Shown: positions 17,066 to 27,076, counted from the stretch's first letter. The stretch: 64,000 nucleotides of DNA from Cytophagales bacterium (GCA_017303805.1 JAFLBQ010000002.1:372001-436000), one strand, 5' to 3'. The notes: generated by a model from the sequence alone, not told the origin. Numbers and translations are program-made.

Positions 17066-18451
17066 ATGATTAGAAAAATTTTTTTTTGTCTTACACTAGG
17101 CTTTACGTTAGTGAACGGGTTTGCACAGGTGGCTGAGAACGCTTCAGAGAAAACAGTTATTCTGTACAACAACCTGAAAACAGTACAAAACAGCAGCTAC
17201 TTTCTTTTTGGTCAGGAATTCTTCAACAGCTTTCGCTATAGTTCGGGCAGCGCCCATGGCGATAAAACCTATTCAGATAGTTATGCTGTTACGGGTGCCT
17301 ACCCTGCAGTGCTGGGATCCGATTTTCACTACCACCTCGATAAAAGCCCAACCGAAAGAAGCTACCATACGGAAGCAGTAAAATGGGCGTATCAACAAGG
17401 GCTTGTGATTACTTTCGATTGGCATTTAAGCGCCCGTAACACTTCTTCTTATACGTGCAACGGGTCTCCGCTTAATCTGGCCAAAAACATTGCCAACGGA
17501 AACGCCAATGGAGATCGGGATTGGTACCTGGCAGAGTTAGATAAAGTAGTAGATATAATCAATAACGATTTGGTAGTGAATGGTGAAAAAATTCCTATTG
17601 TGTTCAGGCCATTGCATGAAATGAATGGCAATTGGTTTTGGTGGGGTGCCGCCTGTTCGGGCTTTACTCCTGCCGATTATAAAAAACTTTATCAGCTAAC
17701 GGCCGATTACATTAAGGAGAGAACCAACAGTGTACTTTTTTGTTGGTCGCCCAACAGCCCGGTTAACAGCGCCATTATGGCCAATTATTACCCAGGCGAT
17801 GCATACGTGGATGTTTTAGGTTTGGATATGTATGAAATTACGACCGACCTGTTTAGACAATACATGGGTGTGCTTGTAGATTATGCTCAAACGCATAATA
17901 AAATTGCAGCCCTTACCGAAACCGGTTACCGCAACGATACGGGCAATGGTGATGTTGCTGCAAAGTATTGGAGCGATACAGTGCTGCCAGCTATACTAAA
18001 TGATCCTTCGGGCAAGTCGCGTAAGATAGCATGGGTGCTTACGTGGATCAACTCCGCCTGGTCACACCCCTACGTGCCCCATGCTGCAAGCACCTCTACG
18101 GCAAAACAGAGTTTTACAAATTTTAAAGACTCTCCTCATGTTATGTTTAGTGGCGAGGCGGAAAACATGTATCAGCCCATAGTAATTCTTTCGGCAGAAG
18201 CGCCTTCGGCAAATGACCCGAAGGTTCAGGTAATATCCGAAGAAAACCAGATTAAAGTAGCGTTAACTAATTTTTCAACACCAGTGTTGGTAAGTGTGCT
18301 GGATGCTTCAGGAAAGAAATTAGCAGAGGAAAAAACAAGTAAGCAGGAAATTACTTTTTCAATTGAAAAACTGATGATGAAGCCTGGTTTGTACATTATA
18401 AAAGTAACGAGCAAATCCAAAACCATATCGCAAAAGGTTTATATACTATAA
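17066..18451 (+). CDS. GH26 beta-mannanase-like enzyme with T9SS sorting domain
   Basis: 461 residues. Signal peptide to about residue 21 (LVNGFAQ). The catalytic barrel shows GQEFFNSF, HYHLDKS, FDWHLS and the two GH26 active-site segments: RPLHEMNGNWFWWG with acid/base Glu185 and ALTETGYRND with nucleophile Glu285. The last 85 residues (about 375-461) form a type A T9SS C-terminal domain, with the typical VSVLDASGKKL, KPGLYIIKV and KTISQKVYIL strands, so the enzyme is expected to be exported by the type IX system and attached or released at the surface. GH26 enzymes are mostly endo-beta-1,4-mannanases, which is the main clue to the PUL substrate. Confidence 0.92.
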   Translation: MIRKIFFCLTLGFTLVNGFAQVAENASEKTVILYNNLKTVQNSSYFLFGQEFFNSFRYSSGSAHGDKTYSDSYAVTGAYPAVLGSDFHYHLDKSPTERSYHTEAVKWAYQQGLVITFDWHLSARNTSSYTCNGSPLNLAKNIANGNANGDRDWYLAELDKVVDIINNDLVVNGEKIPIVFRPLHEMNGNWFWWGAACSGFTPADYKKLYQLTADYIKERTNSVLFCWSPNSPVNSAIMANYYPGDAYVDVLGLDMYEITTDLFRQYMGVLVDYAQTHNKIAALTETGYRNDTGNGDVAAKYWSDTVLPAILNDPSGKSRKIAWVLTWINSAWSHPYVPHAASTSTAKQSFTNFKDSPHVMFSGEAENMYQPIVILSAEAPSANDPKVQVISEENQIKVALTNFSTPVLVSVLDASGKKLAEEKTSKQEITFSIEKLMMKPGLYIIKVTSKSKTISQKVYIL

Positions 18452-18471
18452 AGGCCGCACAAAAAACAGGG

Positions 18472-18503
18472 TTTGGTTTAGCGGCATAAAATGGATAAAT
18501 TTT
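18472..18503 (+). promoter_or_regulatory. Possible promoter in front of the HTCS gene
   Basis: TTTG at 18472-18475 and TAAATTTT at 18496-18503 with 20 bases between them resemble the Bacteroidota -33/-7 pair (TTTG, TAnnTTTG). The spacing is right but the start codon follows only four bases later, which would give a leaderless message. It allows the regulator to be made separately from the enzyme genes. Confidence 0.35.
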
Positions 18504-18507
18504 ATTC

Positions 18508-21500
18508 ATGAAGAGGTGCCACGCAACCCATAGTTTATACTTAGCAACCGGAATGGTGTTGCTGCTTTTTTTGCAGCCCTTTTTGGCTCAGGCGCAACCC
18601 GAAGATTTGCGCGAAAAGAAAATAGTGTTTGATCAACTGCTGGAACAACAGAGTTTATCTCAAAGCTCGATCAACTGCATTCTGCAAGACAGTGAGGGGT
18701 TTCTTTGGATTGGCACGTGGTCCGGATTAATTCGCTACGATGGCTACACAACCACCGTATTTCATTCAGAAAACCAACCTGGTAAACTTCAAAGCAATAA
18801 AATCCTTAGTCTGTACGAAGACAAGTCGGGTTTTTTGTGGATAGGCACCCACATGGGCGGGTTATTTCGCTATAATAAGAATAACAGTACGTTCGAGAAA
18901 TTTGTACATGACGAGCGCGATCCGCACAGTCTAAGTAATAATAATGTGCGGGCCGTGCAAGAGGATGCCAATGGTAACCTGTGGATAGGAACAGAGTATG
19001 GATTAAATATTCTTAGAAAAGATAGTTTGGGGTTTCTGCACATCACCACAAAAACAGCCCCCACTCTTACCCACGATTTTATAACAGACATCCATCTTTC
19101 GGCAAATAATGAAATCTGGATTTCGACCGAGTACGGATTGAATAAACTAATCCCTGCAAAAGACCGGTACGAGTTTAAAAGTTACCTGTACGATAAGGAA
19201 GAAACGAACAGCGACTTACACAATCATATCTACAGCATTGCCAGTTTACCAACTGAAACCGGATCAAGCATTTGGCTAACCACCAAAAGCGGATTAAAGA
19301 GTTTAATTAACGGAACCATTACCAACCACCTGGTGCCTAATAAACCGCCCAGCTTTAGCTTTTTTAGCAGCCTGTTGGTGATACCCGGAGAACGACCGTA
19401 TCTGCTGGCCGGTTCAGAATCTGGCATTTCTATATTCGATGTAACAACCATGAAGTTTGATGATCAGATTTATGAACGGTACGATCTGATGAATCTCAGC
19501 CATGGATCCATCACCTCTTTATATTTAGACCGGGGCGGGGTGGTTTGGGTGGGAACCAAAAAGGGGATAAACAAATTTGACACCTACACAAAAGAATTTG
19601 AATCGTTTGAGGTTTCGCAGTTCGATAAAACCAAGAGCATAATTACCGGTGTGCAATTATCCGCCATTGGCGGCTATTGGATTTCAACTATTGGGGGCGG
19701 GCTTTACAAGTTTGATGGCGAAAACACCTTTACCAAATACACCATCGTTCCTAAAGAAGAAAACTCTTTCATAGAATTTGTTCAAACCTTGTATTCGGAT
19801 GGAAAGGGGAGTGTTTGGGTAGGCACAGCCGGAGCAGGAATTTTTCATTTCAATGAACATCAACTTACCTCGCACCAAATAACCACCTATAATCATTATT
19901 CTACCCAAACAAATGAAGTGTTGCGCGATAATTATATTATGGCCATAACGAGCGATGGACGCGATAACGTATTGATAGGGACCTGGCGCGGTGGGCTTTA
20001 TAAAATCTTGCAACATGGCGATGTAATCAGCTACAATGATTCTCGCCTGCTTAAAGCACCCATTGTGGTTTTATATGTAGATCGATCGGGTACAGCCTGG
20101 GCAGGCACCCGCGGCAATGGATTCTATAGCATAAAAGAAAGCGGAGAAGATCTGCTGATTGAACATTACAAGCGCTCTGAAACCAATAGCATTAACGATA
20201 ATTTTGTCAACTGTGTGTACGAAGATCATGCCGGTATCTTATGGCTTACAACCGATGCAGGGCTAAGTTCTTTTGACAGAAGAAGAAATGTTTTTGAAAA
20301 CTACCAGATACAAGGCGGACCAAGCAATAACGTAGTGGTAAGCATTCTGGAAGATAATCAGGGTAAACTTTGGCTTGCTCACTGGAATGGCCTTACCGTG
20401 GTAGATCCGGCCGACCCAAGCTGGACACGAAACTACGATAGGAATGACCGCATTATGGGGGGGTTTTTCTACAGCAATGTTTGTGTTAAAGGCCGCGAAG
20501 GACAACTGCTATTTGCGGGCTCCGAAGGTTTTAACCGTATTGATACAAAAAAGATTATTCAACGACCAGAGGATTTTCCGTTGGCCATCACGCAATTTGA
20601 ATTGTTTGGTAAGAATGTAGCACAAGGCGAAATAATTCACAACCGGGTATTGTTGGGCCAACCCTTGCGAAATAATTCTGTAATTGAACTTAACCACTTC
20701 GAAAACTCCGTTGCATTTGAATTTGCTTCATTGGATTTCGCAGCTCCGGCCAAAATCAGATATGCCTACATGTTAGAAGGCTTTAATGAAAACTGGAGTT
20801 ATACCGATAGCGACAGACGATTTGCCAACTACACAAACCTGAATCCGGGCACCTATATTTTTAAAGTAAAAGCATCGGGTATAGATGGTATCTGGCAGGA
20901 AAAATACACGCAGCTAAAACTGATTATACTGCCACCCTGGTGGAAATCGTATTGGGCAATAGCTTTATACGTAGCGCTTGGGTTTGGCGCCCTGTATGTA
21001 TTCAGAAAGTTTATTCTTTTACGAGCCAATTTACTACATGATGTAAAAGTAGAGCGACTGCAACGCGAAAACATGGAGAAGCTAAATAAAGCCAAACTCG
21101 ATTTTTTCACCAACATCTCGCACGAGTTTCGCACCCCACTAACGCTTATTCTGGGGCCGGTGCAGTCATTACTCGAATCTGTAGAATACAGCAAGCCCGT
21201 TCGCAATTTATTAGTAGGTATTAACAACAACTCGCAACGGTTACTCAGGCTGGTAAACCAATTACTCGATTTCAGAAAAGTTGAATCGGGTAATCTTAAC
21301 TTGAAAGTCTCAGAGGGTAATCTGGTGCGCTTTGTGCGCGAGGTAAAACTCTCATTTGATAACCTGGCAGAACAACTTCAGATCCGGTTTAACCTGGAGA
21401 CAAGCCATGAGAATATAAAGGTTTGGTTTGATCGAGACCAGTTCGAGAAAATCCTTTTCAATTTATTATCAAACGCCTTTAAGCATACACCAGCAGGGGG

Positions 21501-22671
21501 CACCATTACCATTAAAATAAAAGAAACCGACAGCGGGGTTCAACTTGAGGTGGAGGATTCGGGGCGAGGAATCAGGCAAGAGCATTTCGATCAGATTTTT
21601 CAAACCTTCTTCAGCTTTGATGAAGATAAACATCATACCGGTACCGGTATTGGCCTGGCACTTTCAAAAAGCCTTGTGGATATGCACCAGGGTAAAATTG
21701 AGGTAGAAAGCATGGAAGGTAAGTTTACCCGGTTTGTGATTACACTAAAAAAGGGAAATGCGCATTTTAATAAAGATGAAATTCAGCATTATTCTGATGA
21801 GTTTGAGTCTATGGATTATTATCCGGCATTAACTGAGAGCGATCTGGAGAGCATTGAGTATAACCCGTTGGTTGAAGCAGCTGCGACAAATGCGGGTAGC
21901 TTGCCCCGCTTGTTAATTGTGGAAGACACTAACGCGGTGCGGGCATATATTAAATCAATTTTCAGCAGCAACTTTACCATATTGGAAGCCGCCAATGGCG
22001 AAGAAGGCTGGGTTCAGGCAATAGAACATATACCTGATGTAGTGATAAGCGATGTTATGATGCCTGTAATGGATGGCATCGCCTTATGTAAAAAACTCAA
22101 ATCAGACAGGCGCACCTCACACATCCCCCTTATTCTGCTAACCGCCCGCACCTCGTTAATCTTTAAAGTAGAAGGGCTGGAGACCGGTGCCGATGAATAT
22201 CTAACCAAACCATTTAACCCAAAGGTTTTAGAACTGAAGGTACGCAATCTGCTGCGCATGCGTGCCCGCCTGCAAGAAGCTTTTACCGACAAAGCCGTAC
22301 TCAATATAGAACCTCAAAAAGTTACCCTCAATTCGGCCGATGAACTATTTGTGCAACAGGTAATGGAAAGTGTGGAGCATAATATGTCCGATACGGAATA
22401 TGCAGTGGAAACATTGTGCCGCGATGTGGCCATGAGCCGGATGCAACTATATCGTAAACTTAAGGCCCTTACAGGCCTATCGGCAAATGAATTTATTCGG
22501 TCTATGCGAATGAAGAGAGCAGCTCAGTTATTGGAACAAAATCAACTTACAATTGCCGAAGTAACCTACGAAGTAGGCTTTACCGATTTGCCATATTTTC
22601 GCGAGTGCTTTAAAAAAATGTTTGGGGTAACGCCATCTGACTATGCCCAACAAAGGAATGTGGATAAGTGA
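18508..22671 (+). CDS. Hybrid two-component system regulator (HTCS) of the PUL
   Basis: 1387 residues, combining sensor, kinase and transcription factor in one chain. After a signal peptide (ending LAQAQ), the periplasmic part has two seven-bladed propellers of Reg_prop repeats (about 40-700; GFLWIGTWSGLIRYDGY, GNLWIGTEYGLNIL, GSVWVGTAGAGIFHF), a Y_Y_Y domain (about 725-800) and one membrane helix (about 810-832). Inside follow the histidine kinase (NISHEFRTPLT, phospho-acceptor His872), the ATPase (NAFKHTPAGG, GTGIGLALSK), a receiver (SDVMMPVMDG, Asp1182) and an AraC-type DNA-binding domain in the last 100 residues. HTCS proteins bind a specific oligosaccharide in the periplasm and activate their own PUL. 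Length is typical. Confidence 0.96.
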   Translation: MKRCHATHSLYLATGMVLLLFLQPFLAQAQPEDLREKKIVFDQLLEQQSLSQSSINCILQDSEGFLWIGTWSGLIRYDGYTTTVFHSENQPGKLQSNKILSLYEDKSGFLWIGTHMGGLFRYNKNNSTFEKFVHDERDPHSLSNNNVRAVQEDANGNLWIGTEYGLNILRKDSLGFLHITTKTAPTLTHDFITDIHLSANNEIWISTEYGLNKLIPAKDRYEFKSYLYDKEETNSDLHNHIYSIASLPTETGSSIWLTTKSGLKSLINGTITNHLVPNKPPSFSFFSSLLVIPGERPYLLAGSESGISIFDVTTMKFDDQIYERYDLMNLSHGSITSLYLDRGGVVWVGTKKGINKFDTYTKEFESFEVSQFDKTKSIITGVQLSAIGGYWISTIGGGLYKFDGENTFTKYTIVPKEENSFIEFVQTLYSDGKGSVWVGTAGAGIFHFNEHQLTSHQITTYNHYSTQTNEVLRDNYIMAITSDGRDNVLIGTWRGGLYKILQHGDVISYNDSRLLKAPIVVLYVDRSGTAWAGTRGNGFYSIKESGEDLLIEHYKRSETNSINDNFVNCVYEDHAGILWLTTDAGLSSFDRRRNVFENYQIQGGPSNNVVVSILEDNQGKLWLAHWNGLTVVDPADPSWTRNYDRNDRIMGGFFYSNVCVKGREGQLLFAGSEGFNRIDTKKIIQRPEDFPLAITQFELFGKNVAQGEIIHNRVLLGQPLRNNSVIELNHFENSVAFEFASLDFAAPAKIRYAYMLEGFNENWSYTDSDRRFANYTNLNPGTYIFKVKASGIDGIWQEKYTQLKLIILPPWWKSYWAIALYVALGFGALYVFRKFILLRANLLHDVKVERLQRENMEKLNKAKLDFFTNISHEFRTPLTLILGPVQSLLESVEYSKPVRNLLVGINNNSQRLLRLVNQLLDFRKVESGNLNLKVSEGNLVRFVREVKLSFDNLAEQLQIRFNLETSHENIKVWFDRDQFEKILFNLLSNAFKHTPAGGTITIKIKETDSGVQLEVEDSGRGIRQEHFDQIFQTFFSFDEDKHHTGTGIGLALSKSLVDMHQGKIEVESMEGKFTRFVITLKKGNAHFNKDEIQHYSDEFESMDYYPALTESDLESIEYNPLVEAAATNAGSLPRLLIVEDTNAVRAYIKSIFSSNFTILEAANGEEGWVQAIEHIPDVVISDVMMPVMDGIALCKKLKSDRRTSHIPLILLTARTSLIFKVEGLETGADEYLTKPFNPKVLELKVRNLLRMRARLQEAFTDKAVLNIEPQKVTLNSADELFVQQVMESVEHNMSDTEYAVETLCRDVAMSRMQLYRKLKALTGLSANEFIRSMRMKRAAQLLEQNQLTIAEVTYEVGFTDLPYFRECFKKMFGVTPSDYAQQRNVDK

Positions 22672-22700
22672 ACTTTCGACTTAACCAGAACTAATTAGTA

Positions 22701-23684
22701 ATGAAGTATTCTTTCTTTCTTGTGGCCATGCTGGCCTGCATGGGGGTGTGCGCACAGCAATTACCCCGGGTAAAAGTTAGCGGCAAAAATTTTGTAACCG
22801 ATAATAATCAGCCTATTGTGTTTAAGGGGTTAGACACAAGTGATCCGTATAAACTAAAAAAGGATAAGCAATGGAATAAGCGCTACTTTCAAGAAATGAA
22901 AAGTTGGGGGGCCAACGTAGTCCGCTTTCCAGTGCATCCGGCAAACTGGCGGGCTATAGGTAGCAATGCCTACCTGCAATTGCTTGACGAAGGCATACAA
23001 TGGGCTACTGAATTGCACCTGTATGTTATTATTGATTGGCACAGCATCGGTAATCTTAAAACCGGAAAATTTTTTCGCCCTTCGTACGAAACAACAGTAA
23101 TTGAAACGAATGAATTTTGGAGAATACTAGCAAAGCGTTATGGCGGAAACCCAACCGTAGCATTTTTTGAATTGTTTAACGAGCCCGTAAACAACAACGA
23201 GTTTGGTGCCTGCTCCTGGGCAGATTGGAAAGCACTACAGGAAGAGATGATTGCCACTATCCGCTCGGAAGGCGCACTAACCATTCCGTTAGCTGCAGGT
23301 TTTAATTGGGGTTATGATTTAACCGAAGCCGGAGCTAACCCGATAAACGCTACCGGTATAGGTTATGTAAGCCACCCCTACCCTATGAAACGTGAAAAAC
23401 CCTGGATGGAGAAGTGGACATCAGATTGGGGCTTTATGGCCGAGAAATATCCACTCATACTTACGGAAATAGGATTTAGCGGCTCAGAAGAAAAAGGCGC
23501 ACATGTTCCGGTAATCAGCGATGAATCGTATGGCGAAGCTATTACCACTTATTGTAACGAGAAAGGAATTTCTTACACAGTTTGGTGCTTCGATCCAAGC
23601 TGGGCACCAATGCTTATTAGCGACTGGAATTTTAATACTACCCGCCAAGGGAAATATTTTAAAACCGAATGGCAACGAAAGTAA
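22701..23684 (+). CDS. GH5-family endo-glycanase
   Basis: 327 residues with a cleavable signal peptide (LACMGVCAQ). A single GH5 TIM barrel fills the chain. The signatures are VVRFPVHPANWRA on beta-2, VIIDWHSIGN on beta-3, FFELFNEPVNN with the acid/base Glu161 and LILTEIGFSG with the nucleophile Glu256; a Trp-rich strand (YTVWCFDPSWAP) closes the active site. GH5 covers cellulases, mannanases and other beta-glycanases; together with GH26 a mannan or glucomannan role is likely but the subfamily cannot be set by eye. No lipobox and no T9SS domain, so it is probably periplasmic and would act on imported oligosaccharides. Last gene of the PUL. Confidence 0.88.
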   Translation: MKYSFFLVAMLACMGVCAQQLPRVKVSGKNFVTDNNQPIVFKGLDTSDPYKLKKDKQWNKRYFQEMKSWGANVVRFPVHPANWRAIGSNAYLQLLDEGIQWATELHLYVIIDWHSIGNLKTGKFFRPSYETTVIETNEFWRILAKRYGGNPTVAFFELFNEPVNNNEFGACSWADWKALQEEMIATIRSEGALTIPLAAGFNWGYDLTEAGANPINATGIGYVSHPYPMKREKPWMEKWTSDWGFMAEKYPLILTEIGFSGSEEKGAHVPVISDESYGEAITTYCNEKGISYTVWCFDPSWAPMLISDWNFNTTRQGKYFKTEWQRK

Positions 23685-23733
23685 TTCGTATTGCTTAGCA
23701 ATTATATGTACCAGCTGCGTGGTTTTTTGTGAG

Positions 23734-24381
23734 TTACCGCTCACAGAGCCCGCCCCTGGCAATCCACAGTGTTTGAAACTCAAGCAGCAATAAACCTTCG
23801 CGCACTGCGGGGTCGGTTTCGATTACCGAATTGTCGAGGGTACCTTTCATTACCAGAATGCCGCCCTCATCACCACCAAATGTAGCCTCGGTAATTACGT
23901 TGCCGGTTTTAATAATCTCTTTCAGATAGTCGTCATGCTTTTTAAAAATGCGCGGAGTGTCTTGAATATTGAACTTAGCGATATTGGGAATGTAGCGAAC
24001 AAAGTGATAGGAAGTCATTTCGTATGGTTCAGCCACAGCACAGGCGCCACCCACGCGCGGGTAGTACGGCAATATTTCTACGCGCCAGCGGTTGGACTGC
24101 ACTCCGGGGTCGGTTTGCAGCCACTCGTTTACCTGCTCAACCGATTTAGATTTAAAAATGAAAATACCACCACCGGCTTCAAACGGGCCGGCACAAATCA
24201 GTTTGCCTTCTTTCGCCAGCCGGCCAATGTTGGCCATGTGTCCGTCCATTATTTTTTTTACTTCCGCTTCGGGCAACTCGGGTTTATCCGTGCGCTTATT
24301 CAAAAACACAAAAATTAATTCAGGTGTTTGGGCTAAGCCTAAGGCAGGAAGTAGCAACAAGATTAAAATCAGGCGCTTCAT
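23734..24381 (-). CDS. Exported protein with two YCII-related domains
   Basis: 215 residues from ATG 24381 (MKRLILILLLLPALGLAQ), a clear signal peptide; the six codons of open frame before it are ignored. Two YCII-like ferredoxin-fold units can be seen: residues about 22-110 (LIFVFLNKRT, HMANIGRLAKEGKLICAGPF, GGGIFIFKSKSVEQVNEWL, DPGVQSNRWRVEILPYY) and about 125-215 (YHFVRYIPN, HDDYLKEIIKTGNVITEATF, GGILVMKGTLDNSVIETDP). The HxxxGxLxxxG arrangement is typical of the family. Function of exported double-YCII proteins is unknown. It is transcribed toward the PUL and ends 49 bases from GH5. Confidence 0.8.
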   Translation of the reverse strand: MKRLILILLLLPALGLAQTPELIFVFLNKRTDKPELPEAEVKKIMDGHMANIGRLAKEGKLICAGPFEAGGGIFIFKSKSVEQVNEWLQTDPGVQSNRWRVEILPYYPRVGGACAVAEPYEMTSYHFVRYIPNIAKFNIQDTPRIFKKHDDYLKEIIKTGNVITEATFGGDEGGILVMKGTLDNSVIETDPAVREGLLLLEFQTLWIARGGLCER

Positions 24382-24439
24382 GCCTGAAAAGATAATCATT
24401 TATAGTGAACTTGTTTTTGAAAGAAGTACGAAGCCAGAT

Positions 24440-25357
24440 TTAGGCTGCCTTTTGCTTTCCGATCAGCAATACACCCACCAGAATGAAAACCGTGCCTAAG
24501 AGTTGAAGTGCCGAAATGGTTTCCTGCAAAAAGAAGTAAGCCATTATAATCGTGCTAACCGGCCCGATGCTACCAACAATCGCGGCATTATCAGAACCGA
24601 TTCGCTTAATGCCTTCTACTACCAGGTACGATGGAATAACCGTTGATAACACGGCCATCAAAATTCCATAGCCATAAACCGGCAACGTAAAACTCCACAA
24701 CGATACGTTGCTCGTTACTACAAAATGCAGCAACACACCCAATGCAGCAAAACTCATGGCATAGCTATTAAACTTGGCCGCACCCACCAGCGGAATTAAC
24801 CGGCCACTACCCACAATGTAGGCTGCATAAGTAAACGCACAAACAAAAATGAAGAGCGAGCCCAGCACAAAGTTCTTGTTCTGTGCTGATTGCACATCGA
24901 CTTCACTTATAAAAGCAACGAACAACCCAATATAAGTTATTATAAGCGCCAGCCATTGTAGTGGCTTAATTTTAACTTTGAAGATAACGGCCGACATAAG
25001 GAGTACCAGCGTTGGGTAGATGAAAAGAATCAGGCGCTCAATTCCTGCAGTTACATATTGCAGCCCCAAAAAATCTAATAAGCTGCTAACATAGTAACCC
25101 AGGCAGCCCACCAAGGCAACCTGTAGCCATTGCGTGCCGGTAAAGCGCACATTGCTTTGTTTAGATGATGAAACCGCAGCAGATACCACAAAAAAAGGAA
25201 GCGAGAAAATCATCCGCAGGGCTAACAGCGAAATCGCATCTACCTCCGTATCGCGATATGCAAGTTTTACGAATACCGCCTTTGTTGAAAAGCAAATGGC
25301 GCCCACCAAGGCAATTACGACTCCGCCCACAAATGCGGGCTGCGATTTTTTTGTCAT
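24440..25357 (-). CDS. EamA/DMT-family ten-helix transporter
   Basis: 305 residues made of ten hydrophobic helices in two repeats of five, the layout of EamA drug/metabolite transporters (RhaT/YdcZ superfamily). The second repeat contains VLSTVIPSYLVVEGIKRIG and IGPVSTIIMAYFFLQET, the usual conserved segment between helices 7 and 9. It should export or exchange a small metabolite across the inner membrane; the substrate is not predictable. The start codon lies directly next to the stop of the GMC oxidoreductase gene (25357/25358), so the two are co-transcribed, oxidoreductase first. Confidence 0.88.
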   Translation of the reverse strand: MTKKSQPAFVGGVVIALVGAICFSTKAVFVKLAYRDTEVDAISLLALRMIFSLPFFVVSAAVSSSKQSNVRFTGTQWLQVALVGCLGYYVSSLLDFLGLQYVTAGIERLILFIYPTLVLLMSAVIFKVKIKPLQWLALIITYIGLFVAFISEVDVQSAQNKNFVLGSLFIFVCAFTYAAYIVGSGRLIPLVGAAKFNSYAMSFAALGVLLHFVVTSNVSLWSFTLPVYGYGILMAVLSTVIPSYLVVEGIKRIGSDNAAIVGSIGPVSTIIMAYFFLQETISALQLLGTVFILVGVLLIGKQKAA

Positions 25358-27076
25358 TTATACTTTACCCCATTTCTGATTCTTCATGGCATGGTGAGCA
25401 GCCCGTGCAGCAAAGGCCATGTAGGTAAGCGATGGATTTTGAGTGGAGGTTGAAGTCATGCACGCACCATCGGTAACATATACATTGGTGCAGCTATGCA
25501 ACTGATGGTCTTTGTTGAGCAACGAGGTTTTCGGGTCTTTACCCATGCGCACCCCGCCCATCTCGTGTATGTCAAGCCCGGGTGCGCGATGATCGTCACG
25601 CACGCGAATGTTGGTAAAACCAGCCTTCTCAAACATTTCGGTCATCTGCTGCTGATAGTCTTTTACCATTTTTTCATCGTTGTCATCGTAATCCACATTC
25701 ACGCGCAGCAGGGGGATGCCCCATGCGTCTTTTTCATCTTTACTTAGCGCAACAAAATTGGTTTCTTTCGGTATCGTTTCACCCATCATGTGCGAGCCCA
25801 CACTCCAGTTACTATACTTTGATGGATTTAATAATTCTTCTTTCAGCGCAAGCCCGATACCGCTTTGATCGGCATAATTATACCTGCCGGCACTAAATCC
25901 GGCTGCATAGCCCCGTAAAAAATCCGTTTCCTGTTTATGCAAATTGCGGAAGCGCGGAAAATACCCACTGGTTGGTCTTCCACCTGTAGTGGTGTAGTCA
26001 CTTAGTCCTTCGTACTCGGCCGAGATACCCGCCCGGTAATTATGAAAGGCCACATACTTACCTAACAACCCGCTATCGTTACCTAATCCATTTGGAAAAC
26101 GGTTGGAGGTGGAATTAAGCAGAATAAGATTTGTATTAAGCGCAGCAGCGTTTACAAAAATCACATCGGCAAAGTACTCTTCCGTTTGGTGGGTGTTGGC
26201 ATCTACTATCCGCACGCCAACCGCCTTGCCTTTTGATTCATCATAAATGATTGAATGCACCACGGCATTCGTTCGCATAGTAAGGTTGCCGGTTTTTTCG
26301 GCCCACGGTAAAGTGGAGGCGTTGGCGCTGAAGTATCCACCAAACGGACACCCGCGCTGGCAAAGGTTGCGGCTTTGGCATTGCACTCTGCCTTGCTGCT
26401 TGTAGTAATCCAGGTTGCCGGTTATGTGGGCACAACGAGCCAATATCATGTGGCGACTATCGCCATAATGTTTCTTTAGTTGCGCCTGAAAATATTTTTC
26501 TACGATGTTCAATTCGAAGCCGGGTAAAAACTCGCCATCGGGCAAATGAGCGAGCCCATCTTTGTTACCCGATACACCCGCAAATTTTTCTACATGACTG
26601 TACCATGGTGCAATGTCTTTGTAACGAATAGGCCAATCTACGGCAAAGCCATCGCGGGCCGGCCCTTCGAAATCAAAATCGGACCACCGTTGCACTTGCC
26701 GGGCCCATAGCAATGATTTACCACCTACCTGGTAGCCCCGAATCCAATCGAATGGTTTTTCCTGCACGTAAGGATGCTCTTTGTCTTTTACAAAGAAGTG
26801 CATGGCATCTTCGCGGAAAGCATAACACTTACTCACCACAGGGTTTTCTGCTTCCACTTCTTTAGTAAGTTGCCCCCGGTGCGTAAACTCGTAGGGCAAC
26901 ATGTTGGTAGTGGGGTAATCGTGCAGGTGTTTTACATCGCGCCCGCGTTCAAGTACCAACGTTTTTACTCCGTGTTCGCACAATTCTTTTGCGGCCCAAC
27001 TGCCGCTAATGCCCGAGCCAATTACAATTGCCTGAAAGGTGCGTTCAGCCGTTGCGTCTATATTAAAATTAGCCAT
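25358..27076 (-). CDS. GMC-family FAD-dependent oxidoreductase (gluconate dehydrogenase large-subunit type)
   Basis: 572 residues. N-terminal FAD-binding VIGSGISGSWAAKELCEHG with the acidic LVLERGR, the GMC-type CQSRNLCQRGCPFGGYFSA Cys-rich segment at about 233-251, and the C-terminal active-site region DIHEMGGVRMGKD, followed by NVYVTDGACMTSTSTQNPSL. In this sub-group the FAD protein pairs with a small subunit 3 and oxidises sugars or polyols, passing electrons to the respiratory chain. The gene overlaps the subunit-3 gene by eight bases, which supports a two-protein complex. No signal peptide on this chain; export may ride on the partner. Sugar substrate unknown. Confidence 0.9.
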   Translation of the reverse strand: MANFNIDATAERTFQAIVIGSGISGSWAAKELCEHGVKTLVLERGRDVKHLHDYPTTNMLPYEFTHRGQLTKEVEAENPVVSKCYAFREDAMHFFVKDKEHPYVQEKPFDWIRGYQVGGKSLLWARQVQRWSDFDFEGPARDGFAVDWPIRYKDIAPWYSHVEKFAGVSGNKDGLAHLPDGEFLPGFELNIVEKYFQAQLKKHYGDSRHMILARCAHITGNLDYYKQQGRVQCQSRNLCQRGCPFGGYFSANASTLPWAEKTGNLTMRTNAVVHSIIYDESKGKAVGVRIVDANTHQTEEYFADVIFVNAAALNTNLILLNSTSNRFPNGLGNDSGLLGKYVAFHNYRAGISAEYEGLSDYTTTGGRPTSGYFPRFRNLHKQETDFLRGYAAGFSAGRYNYADQSGIGLALKEELLNPSKYSNWSVGSHMMGETIPKETNFVALSKDEKDAWGIPLLRVNVDYDDNDEKMVKDYQQQMTEMFEKAGFTNIRVRDDHRAPGLDIHEMGGVRMGKDPKTSLLNKDHQLHSCTNVYVTDGACMTSTSTQNPSLTYMAFAARAAHHAMKNQKWGKV

